Shown: positions 43,889 to 52,412 of the stretch, one piece after another
Numbering within the stretch: the stretch's first letter is position 1
Layout: each line of letters starts with the position of its first letter
Origin: Sphingobacterium thalpophilum
GTDB lineage: Bacteria > Bacteroidota > Bacteroidia > Sphingobacteriales > Sphingobacteriaceae
Length of the DNA stretch: 64,000 nucleotides
NCBI RefSeq assembly: GCF_901482695.1
Contig: NZ_LR590484.1
Span: 3,410,001 to 3,474,000, forward strand
Direction of reading: 5' to 3'
Program-made: the position numbers and the translations under genes
The notes under the pieces: generated by a model
Seen by the model: the letters and a program-made list of their open reading frames with translations, nothing else
What the model was told of the DNA's origin: nothing
Databases searched by the model: none

Positions 43889-44018
43889 TTTTAAATATCA
43901 TTTTTTTTAATAATTTATGGAAAAAGAAAATAGCGGTCATCTTATCTATAGATCAGTGGAACGGGCGATCTTTCGCTAGTCACTTTTGCTGGTCTCATAA
44001 CCCTATAAATTTAAATAC

Positions 44019-45296
44019 ATGCGATCTACAGTTTTTGTACTGGCAGCCCTTGTGGTCTTCATTTTAACTTTTAATACGCTCATCTATGATGAGAGCCCTT
44101 TACCCGATCAGGCACAGCTATTGCGGGAGGTCAATCGTTATAAAACTGTTGTGACCGGGGTTTCTTTTGCGGATAGCAATTTCTCTGATCTGCAGGTGCT
44201 TGACAGTCTTTTTAAGACGAAACGTATTTTGATGCTGGGCGAAATGCTTCACAGCGATGGCGAGACATTCCGGGCCAAATCCCGATTGATACGTTATCTG
44301 CATCAGAAGCTCGGTTATGAGGTAGTGCTCTACGAGGCGGGACAGTACGATATGTGGCTGATGAACCGAGAAATGGAAAAGCCGGAGCTACAGGTGTCCA
44401 GTACTGCGCTAGGAGGCATTGGTCTATTCTATTTTTGGTGGCGAAATCAGGAAAATAAGCCACTTATTTCTTATTATCAGCAATCTAAGCAGACTGCGGA
44501 TCCGATCACCCTTGGAGGATTCGATATACAGTTTTCGGGTGGTATGCTGCGTGACAAACGGGGACAGCTGCTGGATGAATATTTCCAGAAACAAGGGGTC
44601 GACCTCCGAGCTTATCCTGTCTTCAGGAAGCAGATGCAGAAGCTGGATTACCTGAGCTATGCGGGATATGCCAGCAAGCAACTGGATGCCACAGCTCAGA
44701 AACAATTTCTGGACGAGCTCAGCAGCCTCGAAAAAGCCGTGCGATCATTGAATAAGGATCCTCAGCAGCGGATATATGTCCGTTATCTGAGTGATATGAA
44801 AAATAACTTTGACAGGTCGTGGAAGCATAAGCCGGGATCCATGACCAGCATGCACATACGGGATTCGCTCATGGCCGAAAATTTATGTTATCAGCTGGAT
44901 TCATTATATGCCGACAAGAAGGTGATCATCTGGTGTGCAAACATACATGCCTTTTCAGCACCGTGCAATAAAGAATATACTCCGCTGGGAACATATATTA
45001 AAAAGAAATATGGACAACAGTCCTATATGCTGGGTTTCAGTTCGTATGCTAGATTCAATGAACGGGGCCGTATCGTGGACAGACCCAGCAAGCTTGCCAT
45101 CGAAAATGTCTTTCATGCGGCAAATTCTCCTTATTTCTTTTTGGATCTGCACAGTCTGCCGGCTGCCTCCAGGCTCAGACAGCCTTTTGTCTCTGCGATG
45201 AATCAGCAGCAGGAGGAACAACGGCAATGGAGTGACTTTTTTGACGGCCTTTTCTATATTGATATCAATAAACAACCTACATATTCGGAAAAATAA
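44019..45296 (+). CDS. Erythromycin-esterase-family protein, membrane-anchored or exported
   Basis: 425 residues. An N-terminal hydrophobic segment (STVFVLAALVVFILTFNTLI) acts as signal or anchor, so the domain lies outside the cytoplasm, unlike the cytoplasmic EreA/EreB. Family marks: ILMLGEMLHSDGETFRAKSR and LIRYLHQKLGYEVVLYEAG, the region that holds the catalytic His/Glu in erythromycin esterases, and IIWCANIHAFSAP later, with the expected 'w-x-N-x-H' signature. Most members have unknown substrates; a macrolide-resistance role should not be assumed. The start of the ABC ATPase gene overlaps its stop (TAATG), so the three genes form an operon. A near-promoter CACTTTTG lies at 43981-43988. 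Confidence 0.8.
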   Translation: MRSTVFVLAALVVFILTFNTLIYDESPLPDQAQLLREVNRYKTVVTGVSFADSNFSDLQVLDSLFKTKRILMLGEMLHSDGETFRAKSRLIRYLHQKLGYEVVLYEAGQYDMWLMNREMEKPELQVSSTALGGIGLFYFWWRNQENKPLISYYQQSKQTADPITLGGFDIQFSGGMLRDKRGQLLDEYFQKQGVDLRAYPVFRKQMQKLDYLSYAGYASKQLDATAQKQFLDELSSLEKAVRSLNKDPQQRIYVRYLSDMKNNFDRSWKHKPGSMTSMHIRDSLMAENLCYQLDSLYADKKVIIWCANIHAFSAPCNKEYTPLGTYIKKKYGQQSYMLGFSSYARFNERGRIVDRPSKLAIENVFHAANSPYFFLDLHSLPAASRLRQPFVSAMNQQQEEQRQWSDFFDGLFYIDINKQPTYSEK

Positions 45297-46201
45297 TGGC
45301 AAGTATCATAACGCGTCAACTTACTTTTAAAATCGGATCCAGGAACATCCTGAACACTATTGATCTGCATGTTCCGGACAATAGTATCTATGGCTACCTT
45401 GGCAGGAATGGAGCTGGTAAATCCACTACGATCAAATTGCTGCTTGGTCTTCTGCCGGACAAGGCGGATAGCATTTTTATTCAGGGGCGTAGCCTCAAGT
45501 CGGACCCCGAAGCGACATATGCACAGGTCGGAAACCTGCTTGAAGCTCCTTGCTATTATTCAGGACTGACAGTTTTTGAAAACCTAAAATACTTGGATAT
45601 TATTCACAAAAAGGGCAGTAAAAGGATTGATGCCGTGCTCGAAATGGTCGATTTATATCGAGAGAAGAACAAAAAAGCAGGTGTACTGTCGATGGGCATG
45701 AAGCAGCGTTTGGGTATTGCCATGGCCATTTATCATGACCCGCAGCTATTGATCCTCGACGAGCCCCTAAATGGACTCGATCCGCAGGGCATTGTCGAAA
45801 TGAGAGACCTGTTCCGTCAGCTCAAAGAACAGGGTAAGACGATTTTCCTGTCGAGCCATATTCTCACGGAGCTTGAAAAAGTTGCCACGCACATCGGCAT
45901 CATCGAAAACGGAAGTATGATTTTCCAGGGAACAAAAGGAGAATTGCTGAGCCAGGTGGATCGGCAGGTGTCCTTGCGTACCACTGACCCACTTCGTACA
46001 GCCCCGCTGTTACAGTCACTCGGGCTTACGGTACTAAGTCAGGGCCAGGATACCTTGGTGGTACAGATCGGCGATGACAACCAATTTGATCTCATGATCA
46101 AGAGTCTTGTCCAGCAGTGCATTCCGATCTGTGCCATCGAGTCCCATACTGCAGATCTTGAACAGATTTTTATGAATTTAATCACAAAGCCCAATGTTTA
46201 A
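45296..46201 (+). CDS. ABC transporter ATP-binding subunit (BcrA/LanF-like)
   Basis: 301 residues. Walker A GRNGAGKST, Q-loop VGNLLEAPCYYSGLTV, signature LSMGMKQRL, Walker B LLILDEP and the H-loop SSHIL are all intact, so it should hydrolyse ATP. The C-terminal 70 residues after the nucleotide-binding domain are typical of the bacitracin/lantibiotic self-protection class. It starts within the stop codon of the Ere-like gene and overlaps the permease gene by eight bases. Export of a peptide or lipid-linked antibiotic-like substrate is the usual role of this class, but the cargo is not known here. Confidence 0.92.
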   Translation: MASIITRQLTFKIGSRNILNTIDLHVPDNSIYGYLGRNGAGKSTTIKLLLGLLPDKADSIFIQGRSLKSDPEATYAQVGNLLEAPCYYSGLTVFENLKYLDIIHKKGSKRIDAVLEMVDLYREKNKKAGVLSMGMKQRLGIAMAIYHDPQLLILDEPLNGLDPQGIVEMRDLFRQLKEQGKTIFLSSHILTELEKVATHIGIIENGSMIFQGTKGELLSQVDRQVSLRTTDPLRTAPLLQSLGLTVLSQGQDTLVVQIGDDNQFDLMIKSLVQQCIPICAIESHTADLEQIFMNLITKPNV

Positions 46202-46964
46202 TACATTCTATACCGCCTTCTTGTCAGAGAAATATAAGCTCCTCCGAAACAGGCAGATTTTTGGTGTACTGCTTCTTCCTGCTTTGCTGATCTTGTTGAT
46301 CGATGGCTATATTATCTACGATATCATGAAAACAGGTTCGGCAGCAGCCGTCCCGAACCCCTGGAAGGTCCTCCTTGGACGCTATGTTTTTCAGTTTTTT
46401 TACTTGCTTTACCCCATTGTTGTCGCTGTCTATGTATATGCATGCTGTGAAGTGGAGTATAAAAATAACAACTATAAAATCTTGTTTACCTTGCCATTGT
46501 CGAGATTGAACATATTCCTTTCCAAAGTGTTGTTTATCCTGCTGACTGTGCTATTTTCGGTCCTGTTGGCGTACACCGCCTTCCTGGCCAGCGGTTATGT
46601 TCTGAGTAAGCTGTATCCGCAGTTAGGTTTTCAGAATTACGATTATCGGACGGTCATCTTTTATACATTTCTGAAGCTCTTTATTACGCTTTCAGCGATT
46701 GCCATGTTGCAGCTGGCATTAAGCCTGATCTTTCGAAGTTTTATTTATCCTATTGGAATCAGTATGTTTATGCTGGTGTTTTCGGTGTTTACGGTCAATA
46801 GAGATTTTTCGGATTTTATTCCTTATACCGGTGCATATAAGGCGTTCCTGAACATCGTTGAAGAAAATGATGCTTTCGCACGGCTTGATTACAGCAATGT
46901 GGTGATGACTGTCATTTTTATACTGATCAGCTTCTTTCTTTTTAAACGTAAGGGCCAGTTTTAG
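46194..46964 (+). CDS. ABC-2-type transporter permease
   Basis: 256 residues with six predicted membrane helices: IFGVLLLPALLILLIDGYII, FQFFYLLYPIVVAVYVYACC, VLFILLTVLFSVLLAYTAFL, LKLFITLSAIAMLQLALSL, FIYPIGISMFMLVFSVF and VVMTVIFILISFFLF. Pattern and length match the permeases that pair with BcrA/LanF-like ATPases. It overlaps the ATPase gene by eight bases. The convergent two-component gene ends only 10 bases beyond its stop; no terminator hairpin is visible there. Confidence 0.88.
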   Translation: MFNTFYTAFLSEKYKLLRNRQIFGVLLLPALLILLIDGYIIYDIMKTGSAAAVPNPWKVLLGRYVFQFFYLLYPIVVAVYVYACCEVEYKNNNYKILFTLPLSRLNIFLSKVLFILLTVLFSVLLAYTAFLASGYVLSKLYPQLGFQNYDYRTVIFYTFLKLFITLSAIAMLQLALSLIFRSFIYPIGISMFMLVFSVFTVNRDFSDFIPYTGAYKAFLNIVEENDAFARLDYSNVVMTVIFILISFFLFKRKGQF

Positions 46965-46974
46965 GCTGTTCTGC

Positions 46975-49728
46975 TTACTGCCTTTTATCCAGCTCTTTTT
47001 TGAATGCACTTGGCGATTGCCCGTATCGCTTTTTGAATGCCGAAGCAAAGTAGGAAGCAGAAGAGAAACCGACAGCACTAAAAATCTCACTGATGTTGAG
47101 CCCATCTGCAATCAGGTTTTTGGCCTTTGTCAGTCGCCGCTCGACAATGTATTCGTTGATACTGCAGTCTAAAAGCTGTTTCACCTTGCGGTAAAGCTGT
47201 ACGCGGGAAAGGTTGAGCTCCCCGGCAATATCGTCTACACTGAGTCGCTGATCCGATAATCGGGATTCGACAATAGTCGAAAAATTGTTGAGAAACCGAC
47301 GGTCATTGTCGCTGATGTGGTCAGTAGATGGCGGATCAAACTGTTCGACGTTGCTGCTGTATTTTTCTTTGAGCTGCTGGCGTGATTGCAGGATATTGGC
47401 AATACGAACGCGAAGCAGGGCCGCATTGAATGGCTTGGTCATATAGTCATCGGCCTGCAACAAGCTGCCCTCCATAAGGGTCTCTTCATTGGCCAGCGCG
47501 CTGAGCAGGATGACTGGAATATGTGCGGTCTGATAGAATGTTTTGATGTCTTTGAGAATATCCAGTCCGCTGCCGTCGGGTAGCATGATGTCGGTGAGCA
47601 CGAGATCGGGAAACTGCGATTTAAGTAGGGTGCTGGCCTGCTGGACGTCTCTAGCCAAAAAAAGGTTATAATCGCTTTCAAGGACTGTTCGCAGGTAATC
47701 CCGGATTTCGTCATCGTCCTCCACGACCAGTATACTCTTTGATTTGCTGGAGTGAAAGGAGCGGTCCTGCGTCAGTGGCCTGATTTCCATATCCACCAGC
47801 TCGGACTGCGCGGGAGTTGCTTTCTCATCCCGTCCATGCCGCACAAATTCTTCTGGCTGATAATGGCTGTTGCCCGTAGGCATCCGCAATGTAAAGATGG
47901 AGCCATGTCCGAGCTTGCTGCTGACGGTGATCTGGCCGTGGTGCAGCTCGACAATCTGTTTTGCATAAGCGAGGCCGATGCCCGAGCCCCTGCGTACACC
48001 CGAGCCCTGATAGAATGGATCAAAGATATGTTCGATGTCACCCGGTGCGATGCCCAGCCCGTTGTCGAGAACGCGCAGGTAAAAGTAGTCCTTAAAGCTG
48101 TTTTCCTCCACGGAGATTTCAATCCGTCCACTTACCGCGGTATGTTTTATCGCATTGGACAGTAGATTGGAAAGAACCTGTTCCATCAGGTATTCGTCCA
48201 TCCAGACCTCTTTGAGCGCCGATTTATTGATGTAGCTGATGGATATCCGACTTTTCTTGAGCAGGGGTTTAAAACTGTTGATCGCCTGTTGTATAAATGC
48301 GTCGACAGGAACGGAAGATACGTGCAACTTGATTTTTGCTTTGCTGATGCGGTGAATGTCGATCAGGTCGCTGACCAGCCGTTGCAATTTCTTTGCGCTT
48401 CTTTTGACGCGCGACAATTGGTCACGTATAGCCTCGGGCAGGTCCTTACGCAATTCGAGTTCTTCGATGGGCGCGAGAATCAGCGTCAGGGGTGTTTTAA
48501 ACTCGTGGGAGATATTGGTAAAAAAGTTGTTTTTGATCTCTGCAGTCTGCTGAATCTGGTTATTCATCTCGACGATCTGTTTTTGCTGGGATAGGATTTC
48601 GCTGTTCTGCATTTCGAGATGTTTGTTTTTCTCCCAGTTGCTCTTGATGACAATGATGGAAATGCCTCCAAATACGACAGCCAGGACGAGACTTACAACC
48701 AGAATATTGAGCACAGACTTTTGGTTTTGGTAGATTCGATTCTGCTCGGTGATAAATTCCTGTCTTTTGTCGATATCCAGCTGCTGCTGCCTGATCTTTT
48801 GTGACTGCAGCGCGAGCAACTCTGCATTGGTTTTGTCGATCACGGAAGTCGCCAGGATGTTCTCTCGTTTATAACGCTGCTGCTTGATGATGGCCAGTGC
48901 AGTACGGATGGCTTCGGTCCCGCCGGTCGGATAAAGCATCGAAGCATACATACGGCCTTGTATAATCTGTTCAAGTCCATTTCCCGGACCCGGCAATGCG
49001 TCTACACCGATGATCTTGATCTCTTTTTTGATCTGGGCGTCGTCCAGGGCCTTTCGGACACCCATGGCCATCTGATCATTGAAGGTGAAGATGACGTCGC
49101 TGTTGGCGAACTGATCGATATGCTGTCGCATGGCGGTATAGGCCTTGTCCTTTTCCCAGCCGCCATGGACGATACCGCTGATCCGTATATCGTTGGCCGG
49201 ATCTATCCCCTGCATAAACCCTTTTTCGCGTTCGATAGATGCTGAACTACCGGATAGGCCGGCCACAAGGCCTACCTGTCCTTTGCCCTGCAACAGCGCC
49301 TGAACATACTGGCCGGCGAGTTTGCCGATGGCAAGGTTGTCGGCGCCGACATAGGCGTTGTACTGGCCCGAAGAAGTCTTGCGGTCGGTCACGATAACCG
49401 GTATATTTCGCTGGAATACGGAATCGACAATAGGCGTTAAGGGTTCCGCCTCATTGGGTGAAACGATGAGAAGATCGATGTCCTCTTTGACCAGCTCCCG
49501 AATCTGATCGATCTGTACCGCATTATTGCCTTGGGCATCCCGATAGCGGAATTCAATATCGGGATTAAAGGACAGTTCCCGCTTCATCTCTTCGAGCATC
49601 GTCTGACGCCAGGCATCATTTCCAATGCACTGTGAAAAGGCTATGACCCGCTTGCGCTTTTGGCTGTCTGTCTGACAGCCCCACAATAGCAGTAAAATCA
49701 GTAAGCCATAGATGCTGTATTTTCCCAT
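46975..49728 (-). CDS. Hybrid two-component system (HTCS) with periplasmic sugar-binding sensor, fructan regulator
   Basis: 917 residues in one chain: signal/lipobox-like start (LLLLLWGC, C18), a type I periplasmic-binding-protein sensor (about 25-320), one membrane helix (about 339-362), HisKA with phospho-acceptor H408 (NISHEFKTPL), ATPase N-box LLSNAIKHT and GSGIGLAYAK, a receiver with D713 (LVLTDIMLPDG), and a C-terminal AraC domain (LSRVQLYRKVKQLLDCSINE, SSASYFASAFKKRYGQSPSA). This is the layout of BT1754 of Bacteroides thetaiotaomicron, which binds fructose and activates a fructan locus. The neighbouring MFS-fructokinase-SusC-SusD-GH32 genes support the same role here. The lipobox in front of a membrane-spanning sensor is odd. 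Confidence 0.93.
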   Translation of the reverse strand: MGKYSIYGLLILLLLWGCQTDSQKRKRVIAFSQCIGNDAWRQTMLEEMKRELSFNPDIEFRYRDAQGNNAVQIDQIRELVKEDIDLLIVSPNEAEPLTPIVDSVFQRNIPVIVTDRKTSSGQYNAYVGADNLAIGKLAGQYVQALLQGKGQVGLVAGLSGSSASIEREKGFMQGIDPANDIRISGIVHGGWEKDKAYTAMRQHIDQFANSDVIFTFNDQMAMGVRKALDDAQIKKEIKIIGVDALPGPGNGLEQIIQGRMYASMLYPTGGTEAIRTALAIIKQQRYKRENILATSVIDKTNAELLALQSQKIRQQQLDIDKRQEFITEQNRIYQNQKSVLNILVVSLVLAVVFGGISIIVIKSNWEKNKHLEMQNSEILSQQKQIVEMNNQIQQTAEIKNNFFTNISHEFKTPLTLILAPIEELELRKDLPEAIRDQLSRVKRSAKKLQRLVSDLIDIHRISKAKIKLHVSSVPVDAFIQQAINSFKPLLKKSRISISYINKSALKEVWMDEYLMEQVLSNLLSNAIKHTAVSGRIEISVEENSFKDYFYLRVLDNGLGIAPGDIEHIFDPFYQGSGVRRGSGIGLAYAKQIVELHHGQITVSSKLGHGSIFTLRMPTGNSHYQPEEFVRHGRDEKATPAQSELVDMEIRPLTQDRSFHSSKSKSILVVEDDDEIRDYLRTVLESDYNLFLARDVQQASTLLKSQFPDLVLTDIMLPDGSGLDILKDIKTFYQTAHIPVILLSALANEETLMEGSLLQADDYMTKPFNAALLRVRIANILQSRQQLKEKYSSNVEQFDPPSTDHISDNDRRFLNNFSTIVESRLSDQRLSVDDIAGELNLSRVQLYRKVKQLLDCSINEYIVERRLTKAKNLIADGLNISEIFSAVGFSSASYFASAFKKRYGQSPSAFKKELDKRQ

Positions 49729-49792
49729 GATCGTTTCCCCTTGAGTAACCGAATATACATTATTTCGTTTTTTTTCGATAATCGGCTTTCAC

Positions 49793-49813
49793 TTAGTGTT
49801 GTGTTTACACTAA
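49793..49813. promoter_or_regulatory. Inverted repeat between the HTCS and the fructan operon
   Basis: TTAGTGT-tgtgttt-ACACTAA, a perfect 7-base dyad, 65 bases upstream of the HTCS start and about 190 bases upstream of the predicted start of the fructan operon. A possible regulator site. The rest of the 291-base gap (49729-50019) is AT-rich and holds no gene. Confidence 0.4.
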
Positions 49814-49988
49814 ATGCCGTAAGTCAAAATATGTATCATTTTCTACATAATTTGTTCAAAAAATGATAGATGTTATTGTAGTATTGTTGGTAATTAGTTG
49901 AATTTTAGGCGTTTGTGTTATTTTAAAAAATGTTACATAAATAGATGTTTTTGCGCCGTCCGAATTTAAGTCAGCGTGAAGGTCATGT

Positions 49989-49996
49989 TAAATTTG
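49989..49996 (+). promoter_or_regulatory. Bacteroidota -7 promoter element TAAATTTG of the fructan operon
   Basis: Exact TAnnTTTG match, 31 bases before ATG 50020 of the MFS porter gene, predicting a leader of about 18 bases (near 50002). It also supports the choice of ATG 50020 over the upstream in-frame start. No clear -33 element, as expected of an activator-dependent promoter. Confidence 0.55.
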
Positions 49997-50019
49997 GATT
50001 AATCAATTATAGGGAAAAC

Positions 50020-51342
50020 ATGAACAAAAACACCGTTTTAGCCTGGTCATTTGTGGTGGCGCTGGGCGGATTCTTATTTGGCTTTGATACAGCTGTCATT
50101 TCGGGTGCTGAAAAAGCAGTGCAGGCGCATTGGCATCTGAGCGAGTTTCAGCATGGACTCACCATGGCTATAGCTTTGATCGGTACCGTCGCAGGTGCAG
50201 CGCTCGGGGCCTGGCCTTCGGATCAGCTTGGCCGCAAAAACACACTATTTGTCGTGGCCGCACTTTATTTTATCTCCGCGCTGGGAAGCGCACTTGCCAA
50301 CGACTGGACCATATTCATTCTATTCCGCTTTTTGGGCGGTATCGGTGTCGGTGTGTCATCGGTGACGGCGCCGATTTATATTTCCGAAATCTCCCCCGCG
50401 GGTTCGCGCGGAAAACTAGTCGGACTCTTTCAGTTCAACGTGGTATTGGGGATCTTGATCGCTTACTTATCCAACTACTTTATCGGTCAGACGGGAGAGG
50501 AGTCCTGGCGCTGGATGCTAGGCGTGCAATGCTTTCCTTCTTTGTTGTTCTTTGTGTTGATTTTTTGCATCCCCGAGAGCCCACGATGGCTGCTATTGCA
50601 TAAAAATAAGCTGTCCGAAGCAACGGCGATTATGCAGAAGATCAATTCGGATGGCTATGAGGCCGAAATTGCCAAAATCCGCAGCTCAGCCGAAAAGGTG
50701 AATGGCGAGGGCAAATTATTCGTCCGGCAAAATGCCAGACCAATCTTATTGGCCTTTTGTTTTGCTTTGTTCAATCAGCTTTCTGGGATCAATGCAATCA
50801 TTTACTATGCGCCCCGCGTGTTTGAGATGGCGGGACTGGGGGCACAGGGCTCCTTGCTTTCTACCGTCGGCATTGGCCTGATCAATTTTATTTTCACGCT
50901 AGTAGCCATCAATTTTATCGACAAGGTAGGTCGCAGAAAACTCATGCTGATCGGCTCAGTGGGACTGATCGTTTCGTTGGCCTTGGTGTCACAGGCGTTC
51001 TATACGGGACAGACAACAGGATTTGCGATTACCATATATCTGATGAGCTTTATCGCCTTTTTCGCTTTCTCTCAGGGAGCCGTGATCTGGGTGTTTATTT
51101 CCGAAATTTTTCCCAATGACGTACGTGCCAAAGGGCAGACCTTCGGTAGCCTGACGCACTGGGTAATGGCGGCCATTATTACGTTCTGCTTTCCGGCACT
51201 GACAGAACTGCTGGGCGGAGGGGGCACCTTTCTCGTTTTTGCGGTATTTATGCTGCTGCAGCTTATCTATGTGCTGCGGTTTATGCCGGAAACCAAGGGG
51301 CGCTCGCTGGAGGATATGGGGCAGACCATCAACTTGCATTAG
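50020..51342 (+). CDS. MFS sugar porter, probable fructose importer
   Basis: 440 residues from ATG 50020, chosen because it follows the promoter box and starts a first membrane helix (VLAWSFVVALGGFLFGFDTA). Sugar-porter signatures are clear: D-R/K-x-G-R-type loop (DQLGRKNT), PIYISEISPAGSRGKLVG, PESPRWLLLH, DKVGRRKLML and PETKGRSLEDMG. Twelve helices. In the B. thetaiotaomicron fructan locus the same gene order (porter then fructokinase) carries free fructose into the cytoplasm, and this is the inference here. The fructokinase gene starts 36 bases downstream. Confidence 0.94.
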   Translation: MNKNTVLAWSFVVALGGFLFGFDTAVISGAEKAVQAHWHLSEFQHGLTMAIALIGTVAGAALGAWPSDQLGRKNTLFVVAALYFISALGSALANDWTIFILFRFLGGIGVGVSSVTAPIYISEISPAGSRGKLVGLFQFNVVLGILIAYLSNYFIGQTGEESWRWMLGVQCFPSLLFFVLIFCIPESPRWLLLHKNKLSEATAIMQKINSDGYEAEIAKIRSSAEKVNGEGKLFVRQNARPILLAFCFALFNQLSGINAIIYYAPRVFEMAGLGAQGSLLSTVGIGLINFIFTLVAINFIDKVGRRKLMLIGSVGLIVSLALVSQAFYTGQTTGFAITIYLMSFIAFFAFSQGAVIWVFISEIFPNDVRAKGQTFGSLTHWVMAAIITFCFPALTELLGGGGTFLVFAVFMLLQLIYVLRFMPETKGRSLEDMGQTINLH

Positions 51343-51378
51343 TAAAATAAGCATGCCCAATTGTGGCATAAACAAAAA

Positions 51379-52344
51379 ATGATGACAATGAAAGATCTTA
51401 ATAAATCAATTCAGGGTATTTGTTTCGGGGAGGTACTTTGGGATAACCTTCCCACGGGTAAAAAACTGGGTGGAGCACCGCTCAACGTAGCTTATCATCT
51501 CAACAAGCTTGGGGTACGTACCCAGATGCTAACGCGCATCGGTCAGGATGAAAATGGTGTGGAGCTGCTGGCGCTCTGCCGGCAACTGGGAATACCGACA
51601 GCTTTTTTTCAGCAAGATGTGCATTTACCGACTTCAACAGTGGAGGTGTCGCTGGATGCTGATCGCAACGTGCAGTATGATATCGTTTATCCGGTGGCTT
51701 GGGATCATATTGTTGCAGGTGAAGCGGAGCTGGCGGCAGTGGCTGAGGCCGACTTTCTGGTGTATGGCAGCCTGGCCTGCCGGGACGAGGTCAGCTTTGG
51801 TAGCCTCCAGCTACTGTTGAAAAAAGCTGCTTTCCGCGTGATGGATGTCAACCTGCGTGCACCCTATTTTGGTCCGGAGCGGTTGCATCAACTGCTGCTT
51901 GAGGCTGATCTGGTTAAAATGAATGCCGAAGAACTGCATATTATTTCAGAATGGAACGGTGCTATGGGCGACTATACGGACCAGCAACGGGTCGATCTGC
52001 TGCTCGAGCGTTTTTCGATCCAGGAAGCCATCGTCACCTACGGCGCTTCCGGAGCAGTATACCATCACAAGGCGGCAAATATCAGTTACCATTTTCCGGC
52101 GTTGAAGGTGCAGGTCGAGGATACCATCGGAAGTGGGGATTCATTTTTGGCCGCTTTTCTCAGCAAGCGCTTTCAGATGGCTGCCGGGATTACGCTGGAG
52201 GAGGTGCTCGAGTTTGCGGCGACGCTAAGCGGCTTTGTTACCCAGAGCAGCGGAGCCTGTCCAGCTTATAGTGAAGCCGATATTCACCGCTTTCAGTGGC
52301 TCAACCCAATTTTCGGGGAAAACGAACCCAGCAGGCGCCATTGA
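51379..52344 (+). CDS. Fructokinase (PfkB/ribokinase family)
   Basis: 321 residues from ATG 51379 (ATGs at 51382 and 51388 are in frame and equally likely). N-terminal CFGEVLWDNLPTGKKLGGAP with the substrate-binding GGAPLNVAYHL motif, a central MDVNLRAPYF, and the C-terminal PfkB signature VEDTIGSGDSFLAAF with the catalytic aspartate. Cytoplasmic; phosphorylates fructose to fructose-6-phosphate after import by the adjacent porter. It is 36 bases after the porter gene and 68 bases before susC, in the same operon. Gene context, rather than sequence alone, points to fructose as substrate. Confidence 0.92.
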   Translation: MMTMKDLNKSIQGICFGEVLWDNLPTGKKLGGAPLNVAYHLNKLGVRTQMLTRIGQDENGVELLALCRQLGIPTAFFQQDVHLPTSTVEVSLDADRNVQYDIVYPVAWDHIVAGEAELAAVAEADFLVYGSLACRDEVSFGSLQLLLKKAAFRVMDVNLRAPYFGPERLHQLLLEADLVKMNAEELHIISEWNGAMGDYTDQQRVDLLLERFSIQEAIVTYGASGAVYHHKAANISYHFPALKVQVEDTIGSGDSFLAAFLSKRFQMAAGITLEEVLEFAATLSGFVTQSSGACPAYSEADIHRFQWLNPIFGENEPSRRH

Positions 52345-52412
52345 CCGGCGGAAAACACAAATAATCAAGAAATAGCTAATCTAAATTAATAACCCATTTA
52401 TAAAAACCAATT

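Noticed and set aside
44019..45296. Macrolide resistance gene
   Set aside because: Family match alone does not show macrolide hydrolysis, and the exported topology argues against it.
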